Of a stretch of 64,000 bases of DNA, positions 26,656-34,319 are shown piece by piece. Origin of the DNA: Rhodobacter viridis (GTDB lineage: Bacteria; Pseudomonadota; Alphaproteobacteria; Rhodobacterales; Rhodobacteraceae); the NCBI RefSeq assembly GCF_003217355.1, contig NZ_QJTK01000002.1:186001-250000 (forward strand), read 5' to 3'. The translations under genes were made by a program, and so were the position numbers. The stretch's first letter is position 1; every line of letters starts with the position of its first letter. The notes beneath the pieces were generated by a model that did not search any database, had not been told where the DNA came from, and saw only the letters and a program-made list of their open reading frames with translations.

Positions 26656-28164
26656 TTACTTGATCGGCTGGCCGTTGGCCAGAATATGGCCGCCTTCCTT
26701 GAACTCGATCTTCGAGGTGAACAGATCATCCCCCGTGGGCACGGCATACATGCCCATCATCATCTTGGCGAACATCACCTGATCTTGCGGCATCACGCCC
26801 ATGGCAACGAGCCCGTCCATCAGCTTGTTCGCGCCCGACAGCTTCAGATCGACGGCGCCGAGCGGCATCGGCATGCCCATCGAATTGTCGAAAGTGAGCG
26901 CGCCGGCGCCGGTCAGCTCGGCCCCGGCAGCGGTCAGTTGCAGCTTGTTGACGTCGAGGCTGTCGATTTCGACGGGCGGCACCGGCGAGGCGGCCGCGGC
27001 AGGCGAGAACAGATCGACCATCGCCTTGCCCTTGCCGGTCAGGTCGATGATCAGCGTCGCCGGGCCATGGCCGAGTTTCGTCGTCGGGTCGATCATCTTC
27101 CAGATCTGATCCGAGAGGCTGAGCCCGACCAGCGAGACCTTGCCGGTGAAGGGCTGCGGTTCCGCCGTCGCCGCAAGCGGCATGGCAAAGTCGATCTCGC
27201 CCTGATCGATGCTTGCCGACATCGGCATCGGGAATTCCGCGGTCTGAACGTCAACCTTGGTCTTGGTACCGGTCGCCGCATAGCGCACCGCATCGCGTGA
27301 AAAGGCGATGATCGCATGGCCGCTTTCGGCCGAGCCCGAGACAGTCACCGGACCCTGCTTGGTATCCGAGTCCATCGTGAAGGTCAGCGCGCCATAGCTC
27401 ATGTCGCTGTTGGTGTGCATGCCCTTGGCGATCGCATCGCCGAGTTTCGCCGCATCGGCGCCCTCGGGCATCATGGTGTCGCCCTTGATCGCCAGATCCT
27501 TCATGTCGATCTTTGCGTTGATCGTGGTCGCATCCTCGGGGTCGGTGCCGGTCATCGTCAGCGACATGCCGGTGGCCTTGAGATCGGCCTTGGTGCCCTG
27601 ACCGCCCACCGAAGACATCGACTGCGTGCCAGTCAGCCCGGTCAGCGTCATGCCCAGAAGGGCGGGCTTGCCGCCCGGAGTCGCGGGTTGTGCCTCGATG
27701 TTGGCCGTCACGCTCGGCGCGTCGACGAGATAGGACATCTCCTCGGGCGTGCCCGAAATCACGACGCTGGCATCGGTCTTGTCGATCTTGATCTTTGCCG
27801 TCTCGGATTTGCCGGTGGCGTCGGTCGTTTCATTGGTGCCGTCGATTTCGCCATCGACAGTGCCTTGCACGGTCCCGTCGCCCAGATCCTCGAGCAGGAT
27901 CGAGGGCACGTTCAGCACGGTTTTCGAAACCGTCTTGTCTGTGCCGATCTCGGTGGTGGTCTCGTTCGTCAGGACAAGATCGGAAATCGTCAGAACGTCG
28001 CCATCGCGCTCGACCGAGCCGGGGGTGACGGTGAAACCGTAAGCGGAATATTGTTTTTGCCAGCTTTCCCAGACCTGCTCCGGGGTAACGTCGGCGAGTG
28101 CCGCCGTCGAGCTCATCAGAAGCGCGATGAAAGTGGTTGTGCCAGCGGACGTGAGCCGTGCCAT
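26656..28164 (-). CDS. DUF2125 family exported protein
   Basis: A 502-residue protein with an N-terminal signal peptide (TSAGTTTFIALLMSSTAALA|DVTPEQVW), predicted to be periplasmic. The mature part is threonine/aspartate/methionine-rich beta-type sequence with no cysteine motif or recognisable active site. It resembles the alphaproteobacterial DUF2125 family, whose function is unknown. ATG at 28164 is preceded by GAGGTCCCC; 15 upstream in-frame residues are excluded because the signal peptide starts at this Met. Monocistronic, bounded by a terminator downstream and a divergent gene upstream. Confidence 0.75.
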   Translation of the reverse strand: MARLTSAGTTTFIALLMSSTAALADVTPEQVWESWQKQYSAYGFTVTPGSVERDGDVLTISDLVLTNETTTEIGTDKTVSKTVLNVPSILLEDLGDGTVQGTVDGEIDGTNETTDATGKSETAKIKIDKTDASVVISGTPEEMSYLVDAPSVTANIEAQPATPGGKPALLGMTLTGLTGTQSMSSVGGQGTKADLKATGMSLTMTGTDPEDATTINAKIDMKDLAIKGDTMMPEGADAAKLGDAIAKGMHTNSDMSYGALTFTMDSDTKQGPVTVSGSAESGHAIIAFSRDAVRYAATGTKTKVDVQTAEFPMPMSASIDQGEIDFAMPLAATAEPQPFTGKVSLVGLSLSDQIWKMIDPTTKLGHGPATLIIDLTGKGKAMVDLFSPAAAASPVPPVEIDSLDVNKLQLTAAGAELTGAGALTFDNSMGMPMPLGAVDLKLSGANKLMDGLVAMGVMPQDQVMFAKMMMGMYAVPTGDDLFTSKIEFKEGGHILANGQPIK

Positions 28165-28273
28165 GGGGACCTCGTGGGTAAAGGAATTGCGCCACCTTCC
28201 GCTGCACATCAGTAATGGTCAAGGGGCAATGGGGTTGCTAACACCCTTGGGAAAGCTGACCGCGGAGGGGAAG

Positions 28274-28885
28274 ATGATCCATGTGAAATCGGCCGAGGGC
28301 GTCTTTACGGTGACGATCGACCGGCCGGAAAAGGCGAATTCGCTGACCCGTGCAATGTTGTCCGAGATCGCCGATGCGGCCGAGGCGGCAGGCCGTGCCG
28401 AGGCGCATGCTTTTGTGCTGCGCGGCACGGGCAAGGTGTTTTCGGCGGGGGCCGATCTGGACGAAGCCCACGCAGGTCTTGCCACCGATCCGGTCTGGGA
28501 GCGGCTTTCGGGGGCGGTCGCGGCGCTGCCGTGTCTCACCATCGCGGCGCTGAACGGCACGCTTGCGGGGGGCGCGATGGGGATGGTTCTGGCCTGCGAT
28601 CTGCGGATTTCCGTGCCGCAGGCCAAGGTCTTCTATCCGGTGATGAAGCTGGGCTTCCTGCCGCAACCCTCTGATCCGAAACGTCTTGCGACACTGATCG
28701 GCCCGGCGCGGGCGAAGATGATCCTGATGGCAGGCCAAAAGATCGAGGCGGCCGAGGCGTTGACCTGGGGCCTGATCGACCGGATCGTCGCCCCCGAGGC
28801 GATGGAAGAGACCTTGGCAGCGCTTGTCGCCGATGTGACCGCCGCCAAGCCTGCGCATGTGGCGGCGATCAAGGCGCTGATCTGA
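28274..28885 (+). CDS. Enoyl-CoA hydratase/isomerase family protein (short)
   Basis: A 203-residue crotonase-fold protein. The N-terminal FTVTIDRPEKANSLTRAML, the oxyanion-hole region GKVFSAGADLDEA, and GTLAGGAMGMVLACDLRIS with VFYPVMKLGFLP are family blocks. It is about 55 residues shorter than typical hydratases: the C-terminal helical lid is missing, and the protein ends soon after AEALTWGLIDRIV. The position matching the first catalytic Glu of hydratases is Ala/Gly-rich, so the reaction cannot be called. ATG at 28274 follows GGAGGGG. Converges with the DUF2853 gene with no gap. Confidence 0.8.
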   Translation: MIHVKSAEGVFTVTIDRPEKANSLTRAMLSEIADAAEAAGRAEAHAFVLRGTGKVFSAGADLDEAHAGLATDPVWERLSGAVAALPCLTIAALNGTLAGGAMGMVLACDLRISVPQAKVFYPVMKLGFLPQPSDPKRLATLIGPARAKMILMAGQKIEAAEALTWGLIDRIVAPEAMEETLAALVADVTAAKPAHVAAIKALI

Positions 28886-29227
28886 TCAGAGGTAGTGGCT
28901 TTCCTTCCGGAAATGCCGGACCAGCATGTAATAGATCACCGCGCGGTATTTGCGCGGCTCCGAGCGGCCATAGGTCTCGATCGCGGCATCGATGGCATCG
29001 TCGAGATCCGGCCCCTCGGGCAGGCCCAGTTTCTTGCCCAGAAAATTGCGTCGAATGTGATCGATCTCGGATTTCTGCGTCGCTGCGACGATCTCGGCAT
29101 CGGGATCGTAGATTGCTGGTCCGCAGCCGATCGTGACCTTTTCCAAAAGCGCCATGTCCGGGGTTATGCCGCATTTGCCCTGCAAATCCTCGGCATATTT
29201 CGCAATCAATGCGTCCCGCTTGCCCAT
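28886..29227 (-). CDS. DUF2853 family protein
   Basis: A 113-residue small soluble protein matching the DUF2853 family: KRDALIAKYAEDLQGKCGITPDMALLEKVTIGCGPAIYD at the N-terminus, then LGKKLGLPEGPDLDDAIDAAIETYG. Function unknown. Residues to 29392 upstream in frame are not family-like and the ATG at 29227 fits the family N-terminus, so that start is used. The last residues, VRHFRKESHYL, form a basic/aromatic tail. Single-gene unit. Confidence 0.8.
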   Translation of the reverse strand: MGKRDALIAKYAEDLQGKCGITPDMALLEKVTIGCGPAIYDPDAEIVAATQKSEIDHIRRNFLGKKLGLPEGPDLDDAIDAAIETYGRSEPRKYRAVIYYMLVRHFRKESHYL

Positions 29228-29356
29228 CGTCCTTTTCTCCCGTGTCGGCGCGCTTCGTCCCGCGCAAAGCCTAGGCGGGAGTTCGTCGTGAAACAAAGGG
29301 AAATCCCCGGATCCGCGCGGGCTGCGGCGCGTCTTTGCCGATCGGGCAGGGCCAAC

Positions 29357-29382
29357 GAAAAGCGGGGCCCGAAGGCCCCGCT
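29357..29382 (-). terminator. Terminator after ahcY
   Basis: AGCGGGGCC (29361-29369) and GGCCCCGCT (29374-29382) form a 9-bp stem with a CGAA loop. On the minus strand the stem is followed by TTTT, placing a standard intrinsic terminator 20 bp past the ahcY stop. Confidence 0.85.
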
Positions 29383-29402
29383 TGCTGCCCATGAAGGCAG
29401 GA

Positions 29403-30794
29403 TCAGTAGCGGTAGTGGTCCGACTTGAACGGGCCTTCGACGGTGACGCCGATATAGGCTGCCTGATCGGGACGCAGCGTCGTCAGTTTCACGCCGATCT
29501 TCTTCAGATGCAGACGCGCCACCTTTTCATCGAGCGATTTCGGCAGGATGTAGACGCCGGGCTGATACTCGGCGCCCTTGGTGAACAGCTCGATCTGCGC
29601 CAGCACCTGGTTGGTGAAGCTGGCCGACATCACGAAGCTGGGGTGACCCGTGGCGTTGCCGAGGTTCAGCAGACGGCCTTCGGACAGCAGGATGATCCGC
29701 GCGCCCGAGGGCATCTCGATCATGTCCACCTGGTCCTTGATGTTGGTCCATTTGTGGTTGCGCAGGGCAGCGACCTGAATTTCGTTGTCGAAATGGCCGA
29801 TGTTGCCGACGATGGCCATGTCCTTCATCTCGCGCATGTGCTCGATGCGGATCACGTCCTTGTTGCCGGTGGTGGTGATGAAGATGTCGGCGTCGGCGAC
29901 GACGTCTTCCAGCACCACGACTTCGAACCCGTCCATCGCGGCTTGCAGCGCGCAGATCGGATCGACTTCGGTCACCTTCACCCGGGCGCCAGCCCCGCGG
30001 AGCGACGCCGCCGAGCCCTTGCCCACGTCGCCATAACCGCAGACGACCGCGACCTTGCCCGCCATCATCGTGTCGGTGGCGCGGCGGATGCCGTCAACCA
30101 GCGATTCCTTGCAGCCGTATTTGTTGTCGAATTTCGACTTGGTGACAGAGTCGTTCACGTTGATCGCCGGGAAGGGCAGCTGGCCCTTCTTGTGCAGGTC
30201 GTAAAGACGATGCACGCCCGTCGTGGTTTCCTCCGAAACGCCCTTGATCGCTTCGCGCTGCTGGGTGAACCAGCCGGGGGTCTCCACCATGCGCTTCTTG
30301 ATCTGGTTGAACAGGCAGACTTCCTCTTCCGAGGTGGGCGTGGCGATCAGATCGGTTTCCCCGGCTTCGACGCGGGCGCCGAGCAGGATGTACAGCGTCG
30401 CATCGCCGCCATCGTCGAGGATCATGTTGCAGGTGCCTTCCGGGAACTGGAAGATCTTGTCCGTATAGGCCCAGTATTCTTCCAGCGTCTCGCCCTTGAC
30501 GGCAAAGACCGGCGTGCCGCCCGCGGCGATGGCGGCGGCGGCGTGGTCCTGGGTCGAGAAGATGTTGCACGAGGCCCAACGCACGTCGGCGCCGAGCGCC
30601 TTCAGCGTTTCGATCAGCACCGCGGTCTGGATCGTCATGTGCAGCGAACCGGCGATGCGGGCGCCCTTCAGCGGCTGGCTTTTGCCGAATTCCTCGCGGC
30701 AAGCCATCAGGCCCGGCATTTCGGTTTCGGCAATGTCCAGTTCCTTGCGGCCGAACTCGGCCAGTTTGATATCCTTGACGATGTAATCGGCCAT
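29403..30794 (-). CDS. ahcY: Adenosylhomocysteinase (S-adenosyl-L-homocysteine hydrolase)
   Basis: A 463-residue NAD-dependent enzyme that splits S-adenosylhomocysteine into adenosine and homocysteine, relieving product inhibition of methyltransferases. [40 protein letters not shown], the NAD-binding [18 protein letters not shown] and the C-terminal [22 protein letters not shown] are diagnostic. ATG at 30794 has GAGGAG upstream; a 35-residue N-terminal extension is rejected. In R. capsulatus this gene is reported to be activated by HvrB, and hvrB is nearby here, separated by orf5. Confidence 0.97.
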   Translation of the reverse strand: MADYIVKDIKLAEFGRKELDIAETEMPGLMACREEFGKSQPLKGARIAGSLHMTIQTAVLIETLKALGADVRWASCNIFSTQDHAAAAIAAGGTPVFAVKGETLEEYWAYTDKIFQFPEGTCNMILDDGGDATLYILLGARVEAGETDLIATPTSEEEVCLFNQIKKRMVETPGWFTQQREAIKGVSEETTTGVHRLYDLHKKGQLPFPAINVNDSVTKSKFDNKYGCKESLVDGIRRATDTMMAGKVAVVCGYGDVGKGSAASLRGAGARVKVTEVDPICALQAAMDGFEVVVLEDVVADADIFITTTGNKDVIRIEHMREMKDMAIVGNIGHFDNEIQVAALRNHKWTNIKDQVDMIEMPSGARIILLSEGRLLNLGNATGHPSFVMSASFTNQVLAQIELFTKGAEYQPGVYILPKSLDEKVARLHLKKIGVKLTTLRPDQAAYIGVTVEGPFKSDHYRY

Positions 30795-30823
30795 CGGGCG
30801 CTCCTCGAATTTCAGTCGGCGGT

Positions 30824-30852
30824 TGCATAGCACCTTGAGCCCCTTGGCGCAA
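30824..30852 (-). promoter_or_regulatory. Candidate ahcY promoter
   Basis: On the minus strand TTGCGC (-35, 30852-30847) and TATGCA (-10, 30829-30824) are 17 bp apart, 30 bp upstream of the ahcY start. The 127-bp gap is shared with divergent orf5 and is the expected target of HvrB. Confidence 0.4.
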
Positions 30853-30870
30853 CGAACCCAACCTGCGACG

Positions 30871-30899
30871 TTTACAGACCCTTTCGCTTTGGCTAGCAC
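30871..30899 (+). promoter_or_regulatory. Candidate promoter of the HD-domain gene (orf5)
   Basis: TTTACA (30871-30876) and TAGCAC (30894-30899) with a 17-bp spacer lie 23 bp before the start at 30922. Both hexamers are imperfect, which fits a promoter needing an activator such as HvrB. Confidence 0.35.
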
Positions 30900-30921
30900 G
30901 GGGCAAAACGGGGGAAAGTCG

Positions 30922-31512
30922 ATGAAACGGGCGTGGCAGAGGATGCTTTCGGGGCGCAGGCTGGATCTGCTCGACCCGACGCCGATGGATATCGAAATCG
31001 AGGATATCGCCCACGGCCTGGCCTTCGTCGCGCGCTGGAACGGGCAGACGCTCGGCGATTACGCCTATTCGGTGGCAGAGCATTCGCTGCTGGTGGAAGA
31101 GCTTTTCGCCCGCGCCAATCCCGGCATCGATCTGCGCTGGCGGTTGGCGGCGCTTCTGCACGATGCGCCCGAATATGTGCTCGGCGACATGATCAGCCCG
31201 GTCAAGGCGGCAATCGGGGCTGACTATGGGGAGCTGGATGCGCGGTTGACGGCGGCGGTGCATCTGCGCTTTGGCCTGCCCGCCGTGCTGCCCGCCCCGA
31301 TCAAGAAGGCGATCAAGGCGGCAGACACGGTTTCAGCCCGGCTCGAGGCCGAACAGATCGCAGGTTTTTCAGAGGCCGAGGCGGACAGGATCTTTGGAAA
31401 GCCCGATCCTGTCCTTGTGCGGGGTCTGGCGATCCGCCTGCGTCCCCCGCCCGAGGTGCGCGCAGATTTTACCGCGCGCCACCATGCCTTGCTGAGTGCC
31501 CTCAGCGGTTGA
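30922..31512 (+). CDS. HD-domain phosphohydrolase (YfbR-like; R. capsulatus orf5)
   Basis: A 196-residue HD-superfamily hydrolase. Metal ligands fit the order [11 protein letters not shown] (His), [13 protein letters not shown] (His-Asp), and a distal Asp in [14 protein letters not shown]. The layout resembles YfbR-type 5'-deoxynucleotidases and other HD nucleotide phosphatases; the substrate is not readable from sequence. ATG at 30922 follows GGGGGAAAG. It is divergent from ahcY and upstream of hvrB. The equivalent R. capsulatus orf5 is reported to be co-controlled with ahcY by HvrB, suggesting a link to nucleotide or SAH metabolism. Confidence 0.8.
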   Translation: MKRAWQRMLSGRRLDLLDPTPMDIEIEDIAHGLAFVARWNGQTLGDYAYSVAEHSLLVEELFARANPGIDLRWRLAALLHDAPEYVLGDMISPVKAAIGADYGELDARLTAAVHLRFGLPAVLPAPIKKAIKAADTVSARLEAEQIAGFSEAEADRIFGKPDPVLVRGLAIRLRPPPEVRADFTARHHALLSALSG

Positions 31513-31594
31513 ACTTGTATTCGCCAGCGTTGCGGGCGCGGGGGGCATAGCCACCCATGGCCAGAGCCATCACTTCTCCAAGAATCCGAAACAT
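31502..31594 (-). CDS. Small 30-residue protein between orf5 and hvrB, unknown function
   Basis: ATG at 31594 is preceded on the minus strand by TAAAGGAGATCCGTG, an ideal ribosome-binding site with AGGAG about 7 nt from the start. The reading frame runs 30 codons to TGA at 31502-31504. The product begins MFRILGEVMALAMGGYAP, a short hydrophobic/amphipathic stretch, and ends with a charged GEYKFNR tail. Codon choice (GCC, CGC, AAC, GGC) fits genomic use. It overlaps the end of orf5 by 11 bp on the opposite strand and is divergent from hvrB. I recognise no family. Confidence 0.6.
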   Translation of the reverse strand: MFRILGEVMALAMGGYAPRARNAGEYKFNR

Positions 31595-31692
31595 CACGGA
31601 TCTCCTTTACTTCACTTGTGGCCCCAAAATGCCTTGACCGGCGTCGCAAGGCGAGTCAGGAATTTTTCCACAGGTGATAGGTGAGCTAACAG

Positions 31693-32571
31693 ATGAGCGA
31701 GATCGATTGGCGGCGTATGCCCCCGCTTACAGCGCTGCGCGCCTTTGCCGCAACGGCAAGCGAGGGGGGGTTCAGTGCGGCGGCCCGCAAGCTGAATGTC
31801 ACCCACGCTGCCATAGCGCAACAAGTTCGCGCGCTTGAGGCCGATCTGGACGTGCCGCTGGTGTGGCGGGACGGCAAGCATCTGCACCTGACCCCCGAGG
31901 GCGAACGCTTCGCCAAGGCGCTGGCGGACGGGTTTTCGATGATACAATCGGCGGCAGAAATGCTGCGCGCGGACAATAGCGAGAAGGCGCTTTCGGTGAC
32001 GGTTCCCCCGGCTTTTGCCTCGGAATGGCTGATGCCGCGACTTGCGCGGTTCTGGAAGAAACACCCCGATATTCCGCTCTCGCTGTTGCCCGATCCGCGG
32101 GTGGTGGATCTGAAGGAAATCGGTGCGAATATCGGTATTCGTTTTGGCGTAGGAAAATGGCCGGGCGTTATTTCCGAATTTCTGACGGCTGCCCCTCAGG
32201 TTGTAGTGGCGGCGCCGGAATTGCTGGGAGGGCGAAAGAAACTATCTCTGCGCGAAATGGCGATGCTGCCGTGGGTGCGGGAAGGCGATTGGCCCGAACA
32301 GATGCAACTATTGGAGTCCATGGGGCTGGTTCCGGCGGCGCTGAAATTCGTCGATTTCCCGAACGAGGAATTGGCGCTTGCGGCCGCGCGCGAAGGGATC
32401 GGCCTGCATCTGGAAACCGAGGCTCTGATCGTTGAAGATCTCAAAATCGGCTGGCTGGTGAAAATTCACGAACTGACCGAGGAAAGCTTGGGCTATTATA
32501 TCGTAAGGCCGCCGGGTCGATTGAACCCCGCGGCCAAGATCTTCATCGAGTGGTTGAAGGCAGAAGCCTGA
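31693..32571 (+). CDS. hvrB: LysR-type transcriptional activator HvrB
   Basis: A 292-residue LysR regulator. The N-terminal winged helix-turn-helix is clear: LTALRAFAATASEGGFSAAARKLNVTHAAIAQQVRALEADLDVPL (about 10-54), followed by the linker helix and a periplasmic-binding-protein-like effector domain (from about 95). In R. capsulatus HvrB activates ahcY and orf5 and autoregulates; the arrangement here is identical. Ends 1 bp before the convergent hvrA stop. No membrane segment. GGTGAGC lies upstream of the ATG. Confidence 0.93.
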   Translation: MSEIDWRRMPPLTALRAFAATASEGGFSAAARKLNVTHAAIAQQVRALEADLDVPLVWRDGKHLHLTPEGERFAKALADGFSMIQSAAEMLRADNSEKALSVTVPPAFASEWLMPRLARFWKKHPDIPLSLLPDPRVVDLKEIGANIGIRFGVGKWPGVISEFLTAAPQVVVAAPELLGGRKKLSLREMAMLPWVREGDWPEQMQLLESMGLVPAALKFVDFPNEELALAAAREGIGLHLETEALIVEDLKIGWLVKIHELTEESLGYYIVRPPGRLNPAAKIFIEWLKAEA

Positions 32572-32883
32572 TCAGATCGTCAGATCCTCGAGCGATTTGC
32601 CCGCGGCCAGCGCGGCTTCGACCCATTTCGGCTTGCGGCCGCGCCCGGTCCAGGTTTCGGACGGGTTTTCCGGGTTCGCATATTTTGCTGCAACGGTCTT
32701 GCGCGGCTTGGTGGCGCCTGCAACGGCCAGGATTTCGGCCAGCGGATAGCCCATCTTGCGGGCCATTTCTTCCAGCTCTGCGAGAGCTTCCTTTTTCTTG
32801 CGATCTTCGTAAGTCGCAATCGCGCGATCGACCTTGGACCGCAGCGCCTTGAGTTCGTTCAGAGAAAGCGCATCGATATCCAT
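32572..32883 (-). CDS. hvrA: H-NS-family trans-activator HvrA
   Basis: A 103-residue H-NS-like protein. The N-terminal helical oligomerisation segment (LNELKALRSKVDRAIATYEDRKKKEALAELEEMARKMG) is followed by the C-terminal DNA-binding motif TWTGRGRKPKWVEAALAAGKSLEDL. In R. capsulatus HvrA activates the puf and puh photosystem operons under dim light and affects nitrogen fixation. It follows regA on the same strand. The start codon lies in the right arm of a perfect 15-bp inverted repeat whose loop contains the Shine-Dalgarno GGAGGC, so translation may be structurally controlled. Confidence 0.94.
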   Translation of the reverse strand: MDIDALSLNELKALRSKVDRAIATYEDRKKKEALAELEEMARKMGYPLAEILAVAGATKPRKTVAAKYANPENPSETWTGRGRKPKWVEAALAAGKSLEDLTI

Positions 32884-32918
32884 GAAAGCCTCCGGTGAAG
32901 TGGTTTCATGGATATCGA
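32873..32918 (-). promoter_or_regulatory. Perfect 15-bp inverted repeat spanning the hvrA start
   Basis: TCGATATCCATGAAA (32873-32887 and, inverted, 32904-32918) is a perfect 15/15 inverted repeat with a 16-nt spacer. In the hvrA transcript the spacer is CCACUUCACCGGAGGC, which holds the ribosome-binding site, while AUG and codons 2-4 lie in the 3' arm of the stem. It could be an RNA switch on hvrA translation or a DNA operator. Confidence 0.75.
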
Positions 32919-32949
32919 GTATTATTCCCGCGCAATCAAGATTTATTTA

Positions 32950-33504
32950 TTATCGCGGGCTGCGTTTGGCCAAAATCCGCTGCAACGTGCGACGGTGCAT
33001 ATTGAGACGCCGCGCGGTTTCCGAGACGTTGCGATCGCAAAGCTCGTAAACGCGCTGGATATGTTCCCAACGCACGCGGTCGGCGCTCATCGGATTTTCC
33101 GGCGGCGGCGGCAAGGATTCCCCCTTGGCCAGAAGCGCATTGGTGATGTCATTCGCATCGGCTGGTTTCGACAGATAATCCGTCGCGCCCATTTTCACCG
33201 CCGCAACCGCGGTGGCAATCGCGCCATATCCGGTCAGCACGACGATCCGCGCCTCGGGGCGACGCTCGCGCAGCGCTTCCACCACTTCAAGACCATTGCC
33301 GTCTTCCAGCCGCAGGTCGATCACGGCATAGGCCGGTGCCCGGTTCTGCACGATCGCCTTGCCGGCCGAAACCGTTTCCGCGATCTCGGTCTGAAAACCG
33401 CGCTTTTCCATTGCGCGCGCAAGCCGGGTCAGGAAAGCGTTATCGTCATCGACCAGCAGCAGCGACCTGTCGCTCCCGAGTTCGGCGAATTCTTCTTCGG
33501 CCAT
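32950..33504 (-). CDS. regA: Response regulator RegA (PrrA family)
   Basis: A 184-residue response regulator. The receiver domain has the acidic pocket LLLVDDD (about 15-21), phosphoacceptor Asp63 in YAVIDLRLEDGNG, Thr in VVLTGYG and Lys in YLSKPAD. A proline linker (LPPPPENP) leads to the Fis-type helix-turn-helix (ERVYELCDRN-like, then VSETARRLNMHRRTLQRIL). RegA turns on photosynthesis, carbon and nitrogen fixation and respiration genes under low oxygen. ATG at 33504 gives the known 184-residue length; an upstream ATG adds five residues. Middle gene of senC-regA-hvrA. Confidence 0.97.
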   Translation of the reverse strand: MAEEEFAELGSDRSLLLVDDDNAFLTRLARAMEKRGFQTEIAETVSAGKAIVQNRAPAYAVIDLRLEDGNGLEVVEALRERRPEARIVVLTGYGAIATAVAAVKMGATDYLSKPADANDITNALLAKGESLPPPPENPMSADRVRWEHIQRVYELCDRNVSETARRLNMHRRTLQRILAKRSPR

Positions 33505-33556
33505 GGCTCCCCCTTTCACCCTCTTTGTTCAAGTCTAAATCTATATTTGGCGCTGG

Positions 33557-34222
33557 TCAATTTCCGTTGCCGGAACCGGGCGTTGCGCCCTCGGACTTCA
33601 GCGCGTCAAGGAAGCAGCCGACACTTTCGGCCACCGTTTCGGGTGTGGCATCGCGATCGTAATAATCGAGGAAGCCAAGCTTCGGATCCATCAGATAGGT
33701 CTGGGTCGAATGATCGACCAAGGTCGCCGGATCACCGGGCGTGCGGATCATGTAATAGGCGCGATAGGCCTTGACCGCGGCGTCGACCTGCTCGGTCGTA
33801 CCGGTCAGGCCGATCATTTTCGGGCTCATCAGATCGGTGAATTCGCTCAGCACGGGCGGCGTGTCCCGGGTCGGATCGACCGAGATGAAGATCGGCGTCA
33901 CGTCGTAACCGCGCGTCGACAGCAGATCGATCGCGGCCGCGTTGCGGGTGCTGTCGATCGGGCAGACATCGGGGCAATAGGTGTAGCCAAAGTAAATCAG
34001 GCTCGGCTTGGTGATCACGTCCTTGTCGGTGACGGTCGCACCGGTTTCCGAAACCAGCGTGAACGGCCCGCCGATCTTGGCGGCGGCACTGCCAACGCCC
34101 TTGCGGCATTGCGCGAAGCGATCGGGTTCCGAACTGCCGAAGGACAGGACGACAGAGACGCCCACCACGGCGACGACGGCTGCCGTGGCAACCAGCGCGG
34201 CGGTCTTGCTCGAAACGTTCAT
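33557..34222 (-). CDS. senC: SCO1/SenC/PrrC family copper chaperone-like protein
   Basis: A 221-residue membrane-anchored thioredoxin-fold protein. One N-terminal membrane segment (about 8-27) precedes the SCO domain with YFGYTYCPDVC (Cys83, Cys87) and a distal His171 in LVDHSTQTYLMDP, together forming the copper-binding site. SenC helps assemble the CuA or CuB centre of cytochrome oxidase and influences the redox signal reaching RegB. First gene of the senC-regA-hvrA unit, divergent from regB. ATG at 34222; a 44-residue upstream extension runs through the promoter region and is rejected. Confidence 0.95.
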   Translation of the reverse strand: MNVSSKTAALVATAAVVAVVGVSVVLSFGSSEPDRFAQCRKGVGSAAAKIGGPFTLVSETGATVTDKDVITKPSLIYFGYTYCPDVCPIDSTRNAAAIDLLSTRGYDVTPIFISVDPTRDTPPVLSEFTDLMSPKMIGLTGTTEQVDAAVKAYRAYYMIRTPGDPATLVDHSTQTYLMDPKLGFLDYYDRDATPETVAESVGCFLDALKSEGATPGSGNGN

Positions 34223-34258
34223 CGCTTCTCCTTCACGTGCAGGTGATTGATTGCTCAG

Positions 34259-34284
34259 CGCAACGGGAATATCAAGGGGTTGCG
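34259..34284. promoter_or_regulatory. Inverted repeat in the senC/regB divergent promoter region
   Basis: CGCAAC (34259-34264) and GTTGCG (34279-34284) are separated by 14 bp, within the 97-bp region between the divergent senC and regB starts. RegA is known to regulate its own locus; this is a candidate operator, but I cannot confirm it as a RegA box. Confidence 0.3.
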
Positions 34285-34319
34285 GTGAAGGTGAGGCGGT
34301 GGGGACGACGATGGCAGAT

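Noticed and set aside
30795-30921. SAM/SAH riboswitch upstream of ahcY
   Set aside because: The leader from the likely start site is only about 20-30 nt, and I see no matching stem or pseudoknot.
32927-32959. CCCGCG / CGCGGG pair across the regA stop as a terminator before hvrA
   Set aside because: Only six base pairs with a 21-nt AT-rich loop and no T-run. senC-regA-hvrA is known as one transcript.
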